From NCBI GenBank assembly GCA_002067895.1, contig MVRE01000019.1, positions 1-63,768 of the forward strand: DNA of 63,768 bases, read 5' to 3'. The stretch is from Methanoregula sp. PtaU1.Bin051 (GTDB lineage: Archaea; Halobacteriota; Methanomicrobia; Methanomicrobiales; Methanospirillaceae). The notes under the pieces were generated by a model. The model had not been told where the DNA came from. It was given only the letters and a program-made list of their open reading frames with translations, and ran no database searches. A program made the translations under genes and the position numbers. This document shows positions 46,286 to 54,540 of this stretch, one piece after another; the first letter of the stretch is position 1, and every line of letters starts with the position of its first letter.

Positions 46286-47379
46286 TCAACATAAAACCGC
46301 TCCTGGAACAAGTCCAGAGAACGCAGGACACCGGCCCGTCCCGGTATTATAAGGTAAGAATGGACCGGAATGAAAGGACGCACCCGTTTTCCGCGGAATT
46401 TGTTGAAAAGATCCGGAGCCGGATCGACAGCGATCTTCTGGTGACATATCCCGAACCAGGTCCACTCTACGATAAGATGGCGAATTTTTTGCACCAGCCG
46501 AGGGACCGGTTGCTCTTTCATACCGGTTCGGATCTCAGTATCAAGTCCCTTTTCGAGACCTATATCTCGCCAAAGGACAAGATCCTGCTCCACCGTCCTG
46601 GCTACGCGATGTTCTCGGTCTATGCAAAGATATTCGGGGCCCAGGCCGAGGTTCAGTTCTTTGACGCCGGTCTGAAGTTCGATTACGACGAGTATATCGG
46701 CAGGATCGACGGGACATTCAGGATGGCGGTCATGGAAAATCCCAACGGCTTTATTGGTACAGCACCGCCGGAAAAGAAACTTCGTGAATTTGTGGAGACA
46801 TGCGAAGAGAATGGTGTCCTGTGCGTAGTTGATGAAGCTTATTTCCTGTTCCATGATGTGACCGCTGCAGAAATGGTTGACCGGTACGAGAATCTTATTG
46901 TTGTCCGTTCGTTCTCGAAAGCGTTCGGTCTTGCCGGCGTGCGTGGGGGATATCTCATCTCCCGGAAGGAAAATATTGCCAATGTTTTCAAGGTAAAACC
47001 GATGCATGAGCTGACGGCTTTTGCCATCCTTGCTATGGATACCTTGCTGGATCATCAGAAAGAGGTCGAGGTTTTCATCAGGGATACGAAAAAAGATCTG
47101 GCCTTCCTCAAGAAAGGGTTTAATGATCTCGGGATCGAGACCAGCGACAGTGTCTGCAATTTCATCGCTGCGCGCCTCGGTAAGTACATTCCGGTCATCG
47201 AGATCAAGGAGATCCTTGACAAGCAGGGAATCCTGATCCGGCGGCCATTCGAAGAGGCTCATCTCAATGAATGGGTCCGGTTCGGGACAGTGCCCGTCCC
47301 CTACGAACAGAAAGTTCTTGCTGTTGTCAGGGATGCCCTGGAGCAGAAGAGGAGGAGAGGTACCGATGCAGAAGTGTGA
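46282..47379 (+). CDS. PLP-dependent aminotransferase, histidinol-phosphate-type
   Basis: 365 aa, fold type I. Substrate and PLP residues: NPNGFIGTAPP, DEAYFLFHD and the Schiff-base Lys213 in VRSFSKAFGLAGVRGGY, with RFGTVPVPYE near the end. Closest in pattern to HisC/threonine-phosphate decarboxylase; with an isomerase before it and a methyltransferase behind it, transamination of a keto sugar or keto acid is likely. Confidence 0.85.
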   Translation: MINIKPLLEQVQRTQDTGPSRYYKVRMDRNERTHPFSAEFVEKIRSRIDSDLLVTYPEPGPLYDKMANFLHQPRDRLLFHTGSDLSIKSLFETYISPKDKILLHRPGYAMFSVYAKIFGAQAEVQFFDAGLKFDYDEYIGRIDGTFRMAVMENPNGFIGTAPPEKKLREFVETCEENGVLCVVDEAYFLFHDVTAAEMVDRYENLIVVRSFSKAFGLAGVRGGYLISRKENIANVFKVKPMHELTAFAILAMDTLLDHQKEVEVFIRDTKKDLAFLKKGFNDLGIETSDSVCNFIAARLGKYIPVIEIKEILDKQGILIRRPFEEAHLNEWVRFGTVPVPYEQKVLAVVRDALEQKRRRGTDAEV

Positions 47380-48316
47380 GTTGTGTGACGGAAACAGTTT
47401 CCATGTAATTGCTACGGAAATCCGGGAAGGTCCCGGCACTATCCTCCAGTGCGATACCTGCGGGCTCGTCTTTCAGGACATACAGCAGACAGAAAACGAC
47501 CTTAAACAGTATTATAACGAGGAATATCAGAAAACGAATTCCCTGCGTGAAGGCTCTGTTCAGACCCCGAAGGAACACTTCGACGATAGTATCCGGGCGT
47601 TTAAGGCCGTTTTTGAACGCATCCGTCCATTCCTTGCAAAGGACAAGCGCGTGCTGGATATCGGTTGCGGGACCGGGGAACTCCTGTATATGGTGAAACC
47701 CCATGTAGCCGAGGCTGTTGGGATCGAATTGAACGAGGATTTTGCGAGGTTCATCCGGGACGATCTCGGCATCACCGCGTATGCGGAAGATGTCAACCGG
47801 ATGGATTTTCCCGACAGGTCATTTGACCTGATCTTCTGCATCATGACCCTCGACCACCTTCCGAATCCCCTGGAGACCCTGTCCACGATGAAACGCCTGC
47901 TCAAGGATAACGGACTGATCTATATCGAGGTACCCAACCGCGGTGAGGCCCTCAATTATTTCCTGCCTGAACAGAACAGGAAACGCTTCAACACCTTCTT
48001 CTGGCACAGGGCGCATTATTTTTACTTTACGAAAGAAACGCTATCCGGAATGCTGAAAAAAGCAGGTCTTGCTGCAAATATCTCGTGCCGTCACCAGTAC
48101 ACGCTTGTGAATTTCCTGAACTGGTACTTCTGCGGGACCCCACAGAAGACCTTTGTTGACGCAACATCGAAGTCGCACCTGTTTGCCGGAGAATCGGCGT
48201 TCGAAAAACGGATGAACGGGCTTTTAGACAAAACCGAGAAAGAGTTCCAGGCAATCCTTTCCGATACCTGCACCGGAGATTCGCTCTGCTGTATCGCCAA
48301 ACATTCAGGGAAATGA
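47366..48316 (+). CDS. Zinc-finger class I methyltransferase
   Basis: 316 aa from ATG 47366, GGAGGAGAGG 5-13 nt upstream; overlaps the aminotransferase by 14 nt. N-terminal CELCDGN and LQCDTCGLVF form a four-cysteine zinc site. SAM-binding motif I is RVLDIGCGTGELLY near 103-116, and LIFCIMTLDHLPNP motif follows. Members of this group methylate sugar nucleotides at C3 or similar. It also has a C-terminal helical region (about 240-316). Confidence 0.88.
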   Translation: MQKCELCDGNSFHVIATEIREGPGTILQCDTCGLVFQDIQQTENDLKQYYNEEYQKTNSLREGSVQTPKEHFDDSIRAFKAVFERIRPFLAKDKRVLDIGCGTGELLYMVKPHVAEAVGIELNEDFARFIRDDLGITAYAEDVNRMDFPDRSFDLIFCIMTLDHLPNPLETLSTMKRLLKDNGLIYIEVPNRGEALNYFLPEQNRKRFNTFFWHRAHYFYFTKETLSGMLKKAGLAANISCRHQYTLVNFLNWYFCGTPQKTFVDATSKSHLFAGESAFEKRMNGLLDKTEKEFQAILSDTCTGDSLCCIAKHSGK

Positions 48317-48320
48317 AATC

Positions 48321-49814
48321 ATGAAGGTTTTACTCATCTATCCGAATATCCGCGGGATGAACATGCTTCCACCCGCTATTGCGCTCTTTACCGCAATCCT
48401 GCGAAAGGAAGGGCACGAGGTGCGTCTGTTTGATTCGACGGATTACCCGAATCCTGAGGATACGACATTTGACAGCGACAAACTCAAGGAGATCAACCTG
48501 AATGTCCGGCCGTTCGATGACACCAAGTTAAAGGTCTCTTTTATTGAAGAGGACGTCTTTGAGGCTTTTGAAAAGTGCGTCACCGGTTACAAGCCCGACC
48601 TCATGATCATCTCTCTGACCGAAGACATGTACCCCATCGGCCTGAGCCTTCTCAAAAGGACCGGGCACTTGAACATACCCACACTTGCCGGGGGCGTATT
48701 CCCCACATTTGCACCTGAAGTGGTATTAAGTAATCCCGAGATCGGGATGGTCTGTATCGGCGAGGGAGAGAACGTTGTCCGGGAGGTTAGCAACCGGCTG
48801 GCGGAAGGAAAATCCTGTGAAGATGTCCCCGGCCTATGGATCCGGAAAAAGAACGGGATTATCAGAAATCCTCCCGGGCCACCTGTCGATATCGATAACA
48901 ATCCCCCCCTTGACCTCTCCATCTTCCGTCAAGGGCGCCTGTACCGCCCCATGCAGGGAAAGGTCTGGCGGATGTTCCCGCTGGAGACCCACCGCGGCTG
49001 CCCGTACCAGTGCACGTACTGCAACTCCCCCTCGCAGCAGAAGAAGTACAAGAAAGAGACCGGTTCCAACTTTTTCCGTAGAAAATCCTTTAAAAGGATC
49101 CGCGAGGAGATCATCCACTTCAGGGATAATTACCAGGTAGAGGCATTCTACCTCTGGGCGGACACGCTCCTTGCATACACCGATCGCGAGTTCGATGCCT
49201 TCATTGCCATGTACTCAGAGTTCAAGATACCTTTCTGGTGCCAGGCCCGCCCGGAACAGATCACCCGCGACCGTATCCGGCGCTTAAGGGAAGTTGGCCT
49301 GTTCCGCATGGCTATAGGGATCGAGCATGGCAATGAGGAGTTCCGCCGCAGGGTGCTCAAGCGGCACATGTCTAACGAACTGATCGTCAAAAATCTTAAA
49401 ATCCTGAATGAGGAAGGGATCCCGTTCAGCGTCAACAACATCATGGGATTCCCGTACGAGACAAGGGAGCTGACATTTGATACTATCGAACTGAACCGGC
49501 AGATCAACGCGGACAGCATCAACGGGTACTCCTTCAGCCCGTTCCATGGCACACCACTTCGGAAGATCGCAGAAAAGGAAGGGTATATTTCCCCGGATCT
49601 CATCGCTAGGTCTGTCACCCGCCCCACCATGCTGAACATGCCGCAGTATCCCCCGGAACAGATCGAGGGAATGCGGAGATGCTTCGTTCTCTATATCAAG
49701 CTCCCGAAAGAGCGATGGCCCGAGATTGAAAAGGCAGAAAAACTGACACCGGAAGGGGATCGCATCTGGAACAAGCTCCGTGAAGAGGCGCGGCAGTACT
49801 TTACCGAATGGTAA
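48321..49814 (+). CDS. B12-binding radical SAM protein
   Basis: 497 aa. N-terminal cobalamin-binding domain (about 1-140): LLIYPNIRGMNMLPPA and TLAGGVFPTFAPE. Radical SAM domain with Cys227, Cys231, Cys234 (CPYQCTYC) and MAIGIEHGNEE, and a C-terminal extension with TRPTMLNMPQYPP. Such enzymes methylate unactivated carbon or rearrange. No iron-sulphur SPASM domain. Last gene of the isomerase/aminotransferase operon, so a C-methylated or rearranged amino sugar is a plausible product. Confidence 0.92.
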   Translation: MKVLLIYPNIRGMNMLPPAIALFTAILRKEGHEVRLFDSTDYPNPEDTTFDSDKLKEINLNVRPFDDTKLKVSFIEEDVFEAFEKCVTGYKPDLMIISLTEDMYPIGLSLLKRTGHLNIPTLAGGVFPTFAPEVVLSNPEIGMVCIGEGENVVREVSNRLAEGKSCEDVPGLWIRKKNGIIRNPPGPPVDIDNNPPLDLSIFRQGRLYRPMQGKVWRMFPLETHRGCPYQCTYCNSPSQQKKYKKETGSNFFRRKSFKRIREEIIHFRDNYQVEAFYLWADTLLAYTDREFDAFIAMYSEFKIPFWCQARPEQITRDRIRRLREVGLFRMAIGIEHGNEEFRRRVLKRHMSNELIVKNLKILNEEGIPFSVNNIMGFPYETRELTFDTIELNRQINADSINGYSFSPFHGTPLRKIAEKEGYISPDLIARSVTRPTMLNMPQYPPEQIEGMRRCFVLYIKLPKERWPEIEKAEKLTPEGDRIWNKLREEARQYFTEW

Positions 49815-49830
49815 AAATCCCGGTTTTTTT
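49813..49830. terminator. Bidirectional T-tract terminator
   Basis: AAAAATCCCGGTTTTTTT in the 14-nt spacer between the convergent radical SAM and cytidylyltransferase genes; A5 and T7 arms can pair and give a U tract on both strands. Confidence 0.55.
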
Positions 49831-50563
49831 AGGAGATCCCGTCGAGGTGTTTTTTCAGCCAGTACTCTACCTGTGGGATCTGCCATTCGTAATCCACATC
49901 GCATCCGCCCCATTGCATGAGCGGGTAGATCTTCTGTCCCATCCACTTCTGGGGCAGCAGGCCATCATCGAGATGCTCGAGGCACTGCGGCCTGACAATG
50001 GAGACGCTCATATCCGCAAACCAGACGTCGCCCTGTGAGTCCCGGTCACAGTTCAGGGTCTTTGGATCACCAAACGTTTCGAAGGGCACGAATGGGTGCA
50101 GGAGCCCGTCGGGCCCTACCTTCCTGGCACGCAGGGGGCTCCACATATTGTAGCGGGAGACCGTTACTGCAGAGTCATAATCGGGATGCGCCCGGAGTGC
50201 CTCAATTCCTTCATCGATCGTTTTTGCCGTGATTGTCGGTGCATTGCAGAAGAGCAGCACCATCAGTTCGATATCCCTGCCGGATATCTTCCTTATGTGT
50301 TCGAAACCGTGGACGAATGCATGTTCGCCGAGTGCTTCTTTGGTGCAGAGCTCCGCGGGACGGTCGATGATGTGGGCGCCATATTGCCTGCCGATCTCCT
50401 TGATCTTCGCCGAATCTGTAGAAACGTATATGGCATCGATGTACTTCGAGCGTTTTGCCGCAAGAAGCGGGTATGCCATTAAGGGTTTCCCAAGAACAGG
50501 GTAAGTGTTTTTGCCAGGAAATCCGACGCTTCCTTCCCTCCCGATCATGAGTGCTGCTATCAT
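49829..50563 (-). CDS. Acylneuraminate cytidylyltransferase-like protein
   Basis: 244 aa. The start ALMIGREGSVGFPGKNTYPVLGKP is the CMP-sugar synthetase signature with conserved Arg and Lys; TDSAKIKEIG and FCNAPTITAKTIDEGI fit the family. Activates a nonulosonic or similar acid as CMP derivative. The end of a five-gene minus-strand operon. Sugar identity is unknown. Confidence 0.85.
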   Translation of the reverse strand: MIAALMIGREGSVGFPGKNTYPVLGKPLMAYPLLAAKRSKYIDAIYVSTDSAKIKEIGRQYGAHIIDRPAELCTKEALGEHAFVHGFEHIRKISGRDIELMVLLFCNAPTITAKTIDEGIEALRAHPDYDSAVTVSRYNMWSPLRARKVGPDGLLHPFVPFETFGDPKTLNCDRDSQGDVWFADMSVSIVRPQCLEHLDDGLLPQKWMGQKIYPLMQWGGCDVDYEWQIPQVEYWLKKHLDGIS

Positions 50564-50592
50564 AATAACTCCGTTGGTATTCCGGCACTGTT

Positions 50593-51540
50593 TCAGGATT
50601 GCCGGTGTCCCTCTTTTACCCAGGCGATCATTCTTTTCAACCCCTCTTCGAGGTCGATCTTCGGTGACCAGTCGAGGTCCCGCCGGATTGCTGAGATATC
50701 GGCATACAATCCGAACTGGTCTGACGGTGTCGAACCGTGATACCGTACGGGATAGGTGTCGCGATCCCTGCCGAAAAGACGGATCTCGGCATCAACAAGC
50801 TCATGCACGCAGGTTTTCTTTCCCGTGGCAAGGTTGTATGTCTTTTTAAAGGAGGCAGGATTATCAACAGAACTGCACCAGGCATCGACAACATCATCGA
50901 TATAGATATAGTCCCGGAAACGATTCCTGTCCCCCTTGACGAGGATCTCCTCGTTTTTTGAGAGATACGCAAGGAAGATGCTCACCATCCCCTGTTTCAG
51001 GTTTTCCATATTCTGTCCGGGACCGTAAACGGAGAACATGCGGAACACGGTCGTATCAAGCCCTTCGCTAGCATAGTGGCGAATATAATGTTCGCTGGCC
51101 ACTTTCGATATCCCGTAGAAAGAGAGGGGCAGGCAGGGATCCGTTTCCCGAACGGGCAATCTCTCCGGGTTACCATAAACCGCCATGGAACTTGCATACA
51201 AGAACCGTTTGACCTGGTTCTGCATGCTCCATTTCAGAAGCATCAGGGTTGCTAGCGTATTGACCTTCAGATCAAGATCCGGGTTCTCCTGCGACACTTC
51301 CCCGGAAGACTGGGCCGCAAGATGCATGATAACGTCGAAACCTTCTGATGGAAGGAGGGAGAGCGTTTCGGGATCAGCGATATCGGCATTGATGACATTG
51401 CATCCTCCAGGTATATTCGTGGCAAAACCGGTCGTAAGGTTGTCAAGGACAGTTACCAAATGGCCATCGGCAATGCACCTGCGGGCGAGATGAGATCCTA
51501 TGAACCCTGCTCCTCCGGTTATCAGGATTCTTTTTTTCAT
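50593..51540 (-). CDS. NAD-dependent epimerase/dehydratase, GalE-like
   Basis: 315 aa from ATG 51540; the longer frame to 51576 adds a poor leader. RILITGGAGFIGSHLARR, LAAQSSGEVSQENP and YASSMAVYG with SFYGISKVASEHY (Tyr-x3-Lys) fit UDP-hexose epimerases. Probably acts on a sugar nucleotide of this cluster. Gap of 29 nt to the cytidylyltransferase gene. Confidence 0.88.
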   Translation of the reverse strand: MKKRILITGGAGFIGSHLARRCIADGHLVTVLDNLTTGFATNIPGGCNVINADIADPETLSLLPSEGFDVIMHLAAQSSGEVSQENPDLDLKVNTLATLMLLKWSMQNQVKRFLYASSMAVYGNPERLPVRETDPCLPLSFYGISKVASEHYIRHYASEGLDTTVFRMFSVYGPGQNMENLKQGMVSIFLAYLSKNEEILVKGDRNRFRDYIYIDDVVDAWCSSVDNPASFKKTYNLATGKKTCVHELVDAEIRLFGRDRDTYPVRYHGSTPSDQFGLYADISAIRRDLDWSPKIDLEEGLKRMIAWVKEGHRQS

Positions 51541-51584
51541 ATGATGTACCTTGTACTGAAAGTTATTTGTATTCAAAGTCCATT

Positions 51585-52574
51585 TCAGCGGGCCTTTGGG
51601 CCTTTTCCTTCTCTCAATTTGCTAATCTCGTTCTCCCGGAACGGGCACCGATCGCAGGACGGGATCTCGTGTGCCCGTCCCTGTTTATGGATTAAACGGT
51701 AGCGCTGTTCCTGAACACTGTTCCAGGCCTCCCTGATGCTTGTTGTCCGGACATTCCCAAGGCTCATTTTCTCAAAAATGTCCTGGACACAGGGGAGGAT
51801 GTTCCCGTCCTGCGTAACCGCCATCCTCTGCCAGATCTGGGGGCATGCCCAGTCAGAAACCCGTCCTGTGTGATCCGGGTTTTCCTCTTCGTCCCTCATA
51901 TCAAGGTATGCGACTTCATCAGCAATGGCAAGCCAGAAATCCGCGTATTCCTGCTCCCTGCCGATCATCTCGGGAACCATGACTGTCTGGATCCTGATAA
52001 ATGGTTTTTTCCCTGAGATATCGTCACGGATCTTCCGGAACTGCCTGATATTGTTGACCACGGTCTCAAAATGAGCCCCGATGCGGTATTTCTCGTATAC
52101 CCCCTTTTCAATACCCTCAAAGGAGATCGAGATCCGGTCAAGGCCTGCCTCGATGAGCCTGCGGGATACATCCGGAGTGAGCCGGACCGCATTCGTATTG
52201 AAATACACGTCGAGAACACCGGCATCTTTTGCCTCCCTGACCATCCGCGGGAGATCCTTGTGGAGAAGGGGTTCACCGCGGAGCGTGAATTTCAGGGAAT
52301 ACAGCTTATTCTCAGCTGCTTCCTTGACAATCACTTCCCAGACATCGCGCGACATCATCCCGTATCTGTACTTGTTGTACGTATTCTCACAGAATGTGCA
52401 CTTCAGGTTACACAGGTTCGTTGCCTCAATATCCAGGTGAAGCGGAAACGGGCCGGCGCAATAGTTCTCCGGCCATTCATTCCATTTTTTCCGGTATTCA
52501 CGATACCGGAGATCGTCGCGGTCGACAACACTTGTTCCGGCAATGGTATGAAGGTTTGTGTCTGCTTTTGTCAT
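51585..52574 (-). CDS. Radical SAM/SPASM protein
   Basis: 329 aa. Cys55, Cys59, Cys62 in CNLKCTFC bind the radical cluster; LRGEPLLHKD is the GGE-type element. C-terminal cysteines WACPQIW, LPCVQDIF and CDRCPFRE form a SPASM region for auxiliary clusters. The family includes sugar dehydrogenases and peptide-modifying enzymes; in a sugar operon a glycan or sugar oxidation is plausible. ATGA overlap with the epimerase upstream. Confidence 0.9.
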   Translation of the reverse strand: MTKADTNLHTIAGTSVVDRDDLRYREYRKKWNEWPENYCAGPFPLHLDIEATNLCNLKCTFCENTYNKYRYGMMSRDVWEVIVKEAAENKLYSLKFTLRGEPLLHKDLPRMVREAKDAGVLDVYFNTNAVRLTPDVSRRLIEAGLDRISISFEGIEKGVYEKYRIGAHFETVVNNIRQFRKIRDDISGKKPFIRIQTVMVPEMIGREQEYADFWLAIADEVAYLDMRDEEENPDHTGRVSDWACPQIWQRMAVTQDGNILPCVQDIFEKMSLGNVRTTSIREAWNSVQEQRYRLIHKQGRAHEIPSCDRCPFRENEISKLREGKGPKAR

Positions 52575-53491
52575 TTCCCCGCAACCTTCCCTTCGTTAAT
52601 ATCTTTCTGGACCGCTTTAAGGCAGTCAAGAATACCCTCGCTGATATCCACGTAGGTGGAAAGGTTGACCCGCACGGGCACGTCGGCTTCAAACGAGTAA
52701 GGTGTCATTACGTAATGGCGGGACTGCTCGTGGGGAATATAGTTGATCCGAATTTCCTTCCCCAGTATCTCCTGGATCATAAAGAATAACTCTTTTACTT
52801 TCATCCTCTGGTGGCCGGTTATCAAGACGGCCTTGTTGATGAACTCATCACTCATCGCGATCCGGACGGTTTCACGTGAAGCATCCGATATGTGGATATA
52901 TTCGCGTTCTGAATCGGGAGAGCTTACGTAAGTGAACTCCCCGGTAGTCAGGAGCGCCCTGCACATGATATAGATGAAGTTCCACTGGTTCGATTCCCGC
53001 CCATAGAGACTCCCGTACCGGAGGATCGTGTAATTCAGGCCATATTCTTCGTAAAACGTCTTGCAGAGGGATTCGCCGGCCTGTTTTGAAACGCGGTAGA
53101 ATGATCCACGGCTACCCGCCGTATAGGCAGAACTGGCGTACATGAACCGGGATACCTTGTTTTTCATTGCAGCTTCAAGGCACTTTGCCGTCCCGACAAC
53201 ATTGACTTCCATGGATTGTATCGGCTTGTGACGGGCTTCATCGATATCGGCAATCGCAGCCGTATGGAAAACGACATCGCATCCATTCATTGACTTGGTC
53301 AGCCGTCCGAGATCGAGGATATCTCCTTTTATAAAGGTAAATCCGGAGGACTGCTGGACATCATTCTCTTCTGAATTGGATCCGTGGAAGTCTTCGATAT
53401 CGTAAGCGACTGTAGGAATTCCCCGTTTCACCAGTTCCTTAATCAGGTGACGCCCGAGAAATCCGGATCCCCCTGTTACAAAAGCTTTCAT
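52571..53491 (-). CDS. NAD-dependent epimerase/dehydratase
   Basis: 306 aa. KAFVTGGSGFLGRHLIKELV Rossmann motif (Gly-x2-Gly-x2-Gly), DVVFHTAAIADIDEARH, MYASSAYTAG and FYRVSKQAGE (Tyr-x3-Lys). Close to UDP-glucose/dTDP-sugar 4-epimerases. Middle of the operon, overlaps the dehydrogenase by 4 nt. Confidence 0.87.
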   Translation of the reverse strand: MKAFVTGGSGFLGRHLIKELVKRGIPTVAYDIEDFHGSNSEENDVQQSSGFTFIKGDILDLGRLTKSMNGCDVVFHTAAIADIDEARHKPIQSMEVNVVGTAKCLEAAMKNKVSRFMYASSAYTAGSRGSFYRVSKQAGESLCKTFYEEYGLNYTILRYGSLYGRESNQWNFIYIMCRALLTTGEFTYVSSPDSEREYIHISDASRETVRIAMSDEFINKAVLITGHQRMKVKELFFMIQEILGKEIRINYIPHEQSRHYVMTPYSFEADVPVRVNLSTYVDISEGILDCLKAVQKDINEGKVAGK

Positions 53492-54423
53492 GGTTCTTTT
53501 GTCTCCAGTGTTTCTACCAGATTATGCACGGCTTCTAACTCCATCTGCCGGCGCGTTTCAAGGGTATTCGAGGCGATATGGGGCGTAATGATAACGTTTT
53601 CAAACGAAAGGAGTGGCCCATCATAAGGTTCTTCTGACTGGACATCCAGGCATACAGCAGAGATACGTCCTGTGGCAAGAGCTTCGGTTAAGGCAGTTTC
53701 ATCTATAAATGATGCCCGCGCGGTATTTATGATTATCACGCCCTTCCTGCATAAGCTCAATGTATCGCGGTTAAGAATAGGTTTCTGATTCTGTGCAGGA
53801 GCTGCATGGATCGTAATGATATCGGAAATAGCAAGAAGATCCTGCAGGTTATCCGACTTTACCCATTCCGGTGGCAGATCTGCTGTACTCCATGGGTCAT
53901 GCCAGATCACCTTACAGCCAAAACAACTGGAAAGGGCAGCGACCCGCTTTCCGATCCTCCCCATCCCTATGATCCCAAGAGTCTTTCCCACTAACATGGA
54001 ACCCGGCAATACGGAATGGTTCCTTCCCCGCACGAGCCGGTCGTACTGCGGGATATTCTTGGTTGCTGAAAGGATTAGCGCAATAGTATGTTCTGCAACT
54101 GCAGGAACCGGTGCATCAGGAGTATTCCGTATCGCGACCCCGAGCTTTGCCGCCCTGGCCGAATCAATGTTATCGGTTCCGGTCCCGACGCGGGAGATTA
54201 GCCTGAGCCTTGGGCAGGCCTCCAGCACATCCGCTGTATAATGCTCGGTCCCCGCGATTGCCGCATCAGCATTTGTAAGAGCCCTGATGAGATCTCTGCC
54301 CTCCAGCCGTTTCCCCGTTGTATTGATAAAAACAATATTAAACCGTTCAGCAAGGATCCGGTATGCCTCCCCATTCAGGTCAAAGGAACGGATTGGCAGG
54401 GATAAGCTGAATTTCCTGACCAT
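53488..54423 (-). CDS. D-isomer-specific 2-hydroxyacid dehydrogenase
   Basis: 311 aa from ATG 54423; residues encoded up to 54510 are unlike the family. NAD motif GIIGMGRIGKRVAALSS, and the catalytic Arg/Glu/His appear as INTARASFIDE and ITPHIASNT. 3-phosphoglycerate dehydrogenase-like. First gene of the operon with the cytidylyltransferase; it may oxidise or reduce a 2-keto/2-hydroxy acid building block of the surface sugar. It is divergent from the 615-aa protein with about 120 nt between. Confidence 0.88.
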   Translation of the reverse strand: MVRKFSLSLPIRSFDLNGEAYRILAERFNIVFINTTGKRLEGRDLIRALTNADAAIAGTEHYTADVLEACPRLRLISRVGTGTDNIDSARAAKLGVAIRNTPDAPVPAVAEHTIALILSATKNIPQYDRLVRGRNHSVLPGSMLVGKTLGIIGMGRIGKRVAALSSCFGCKVIWHDPWSTADLPPEWVKSDNLQDLLAISDIITIHAAPAQNQKPILNRDTLSLCRKGVIIINTARASFIDETALTEALATGRISAVCLDVQSEEPYDGPLLSFENVIITPHIASNTLETRRQMELEAVHNLVETLETKEP

Positions 54424-54540
54424 GGTATATACTTGGGCAATGCATCCAATAAAGACATGGTTCCACTTAACGATGAAATCCCAAAAGGATTTAATCGCGG
54501 ATTCTGACACACTATACTGCCAACCGCCGGGTCTGATCCA

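Noticed and set aside
46261-47439. 392-aa antisense frame
   Set aside because: Covers an intact PLP aminotransferase on the plus strand.
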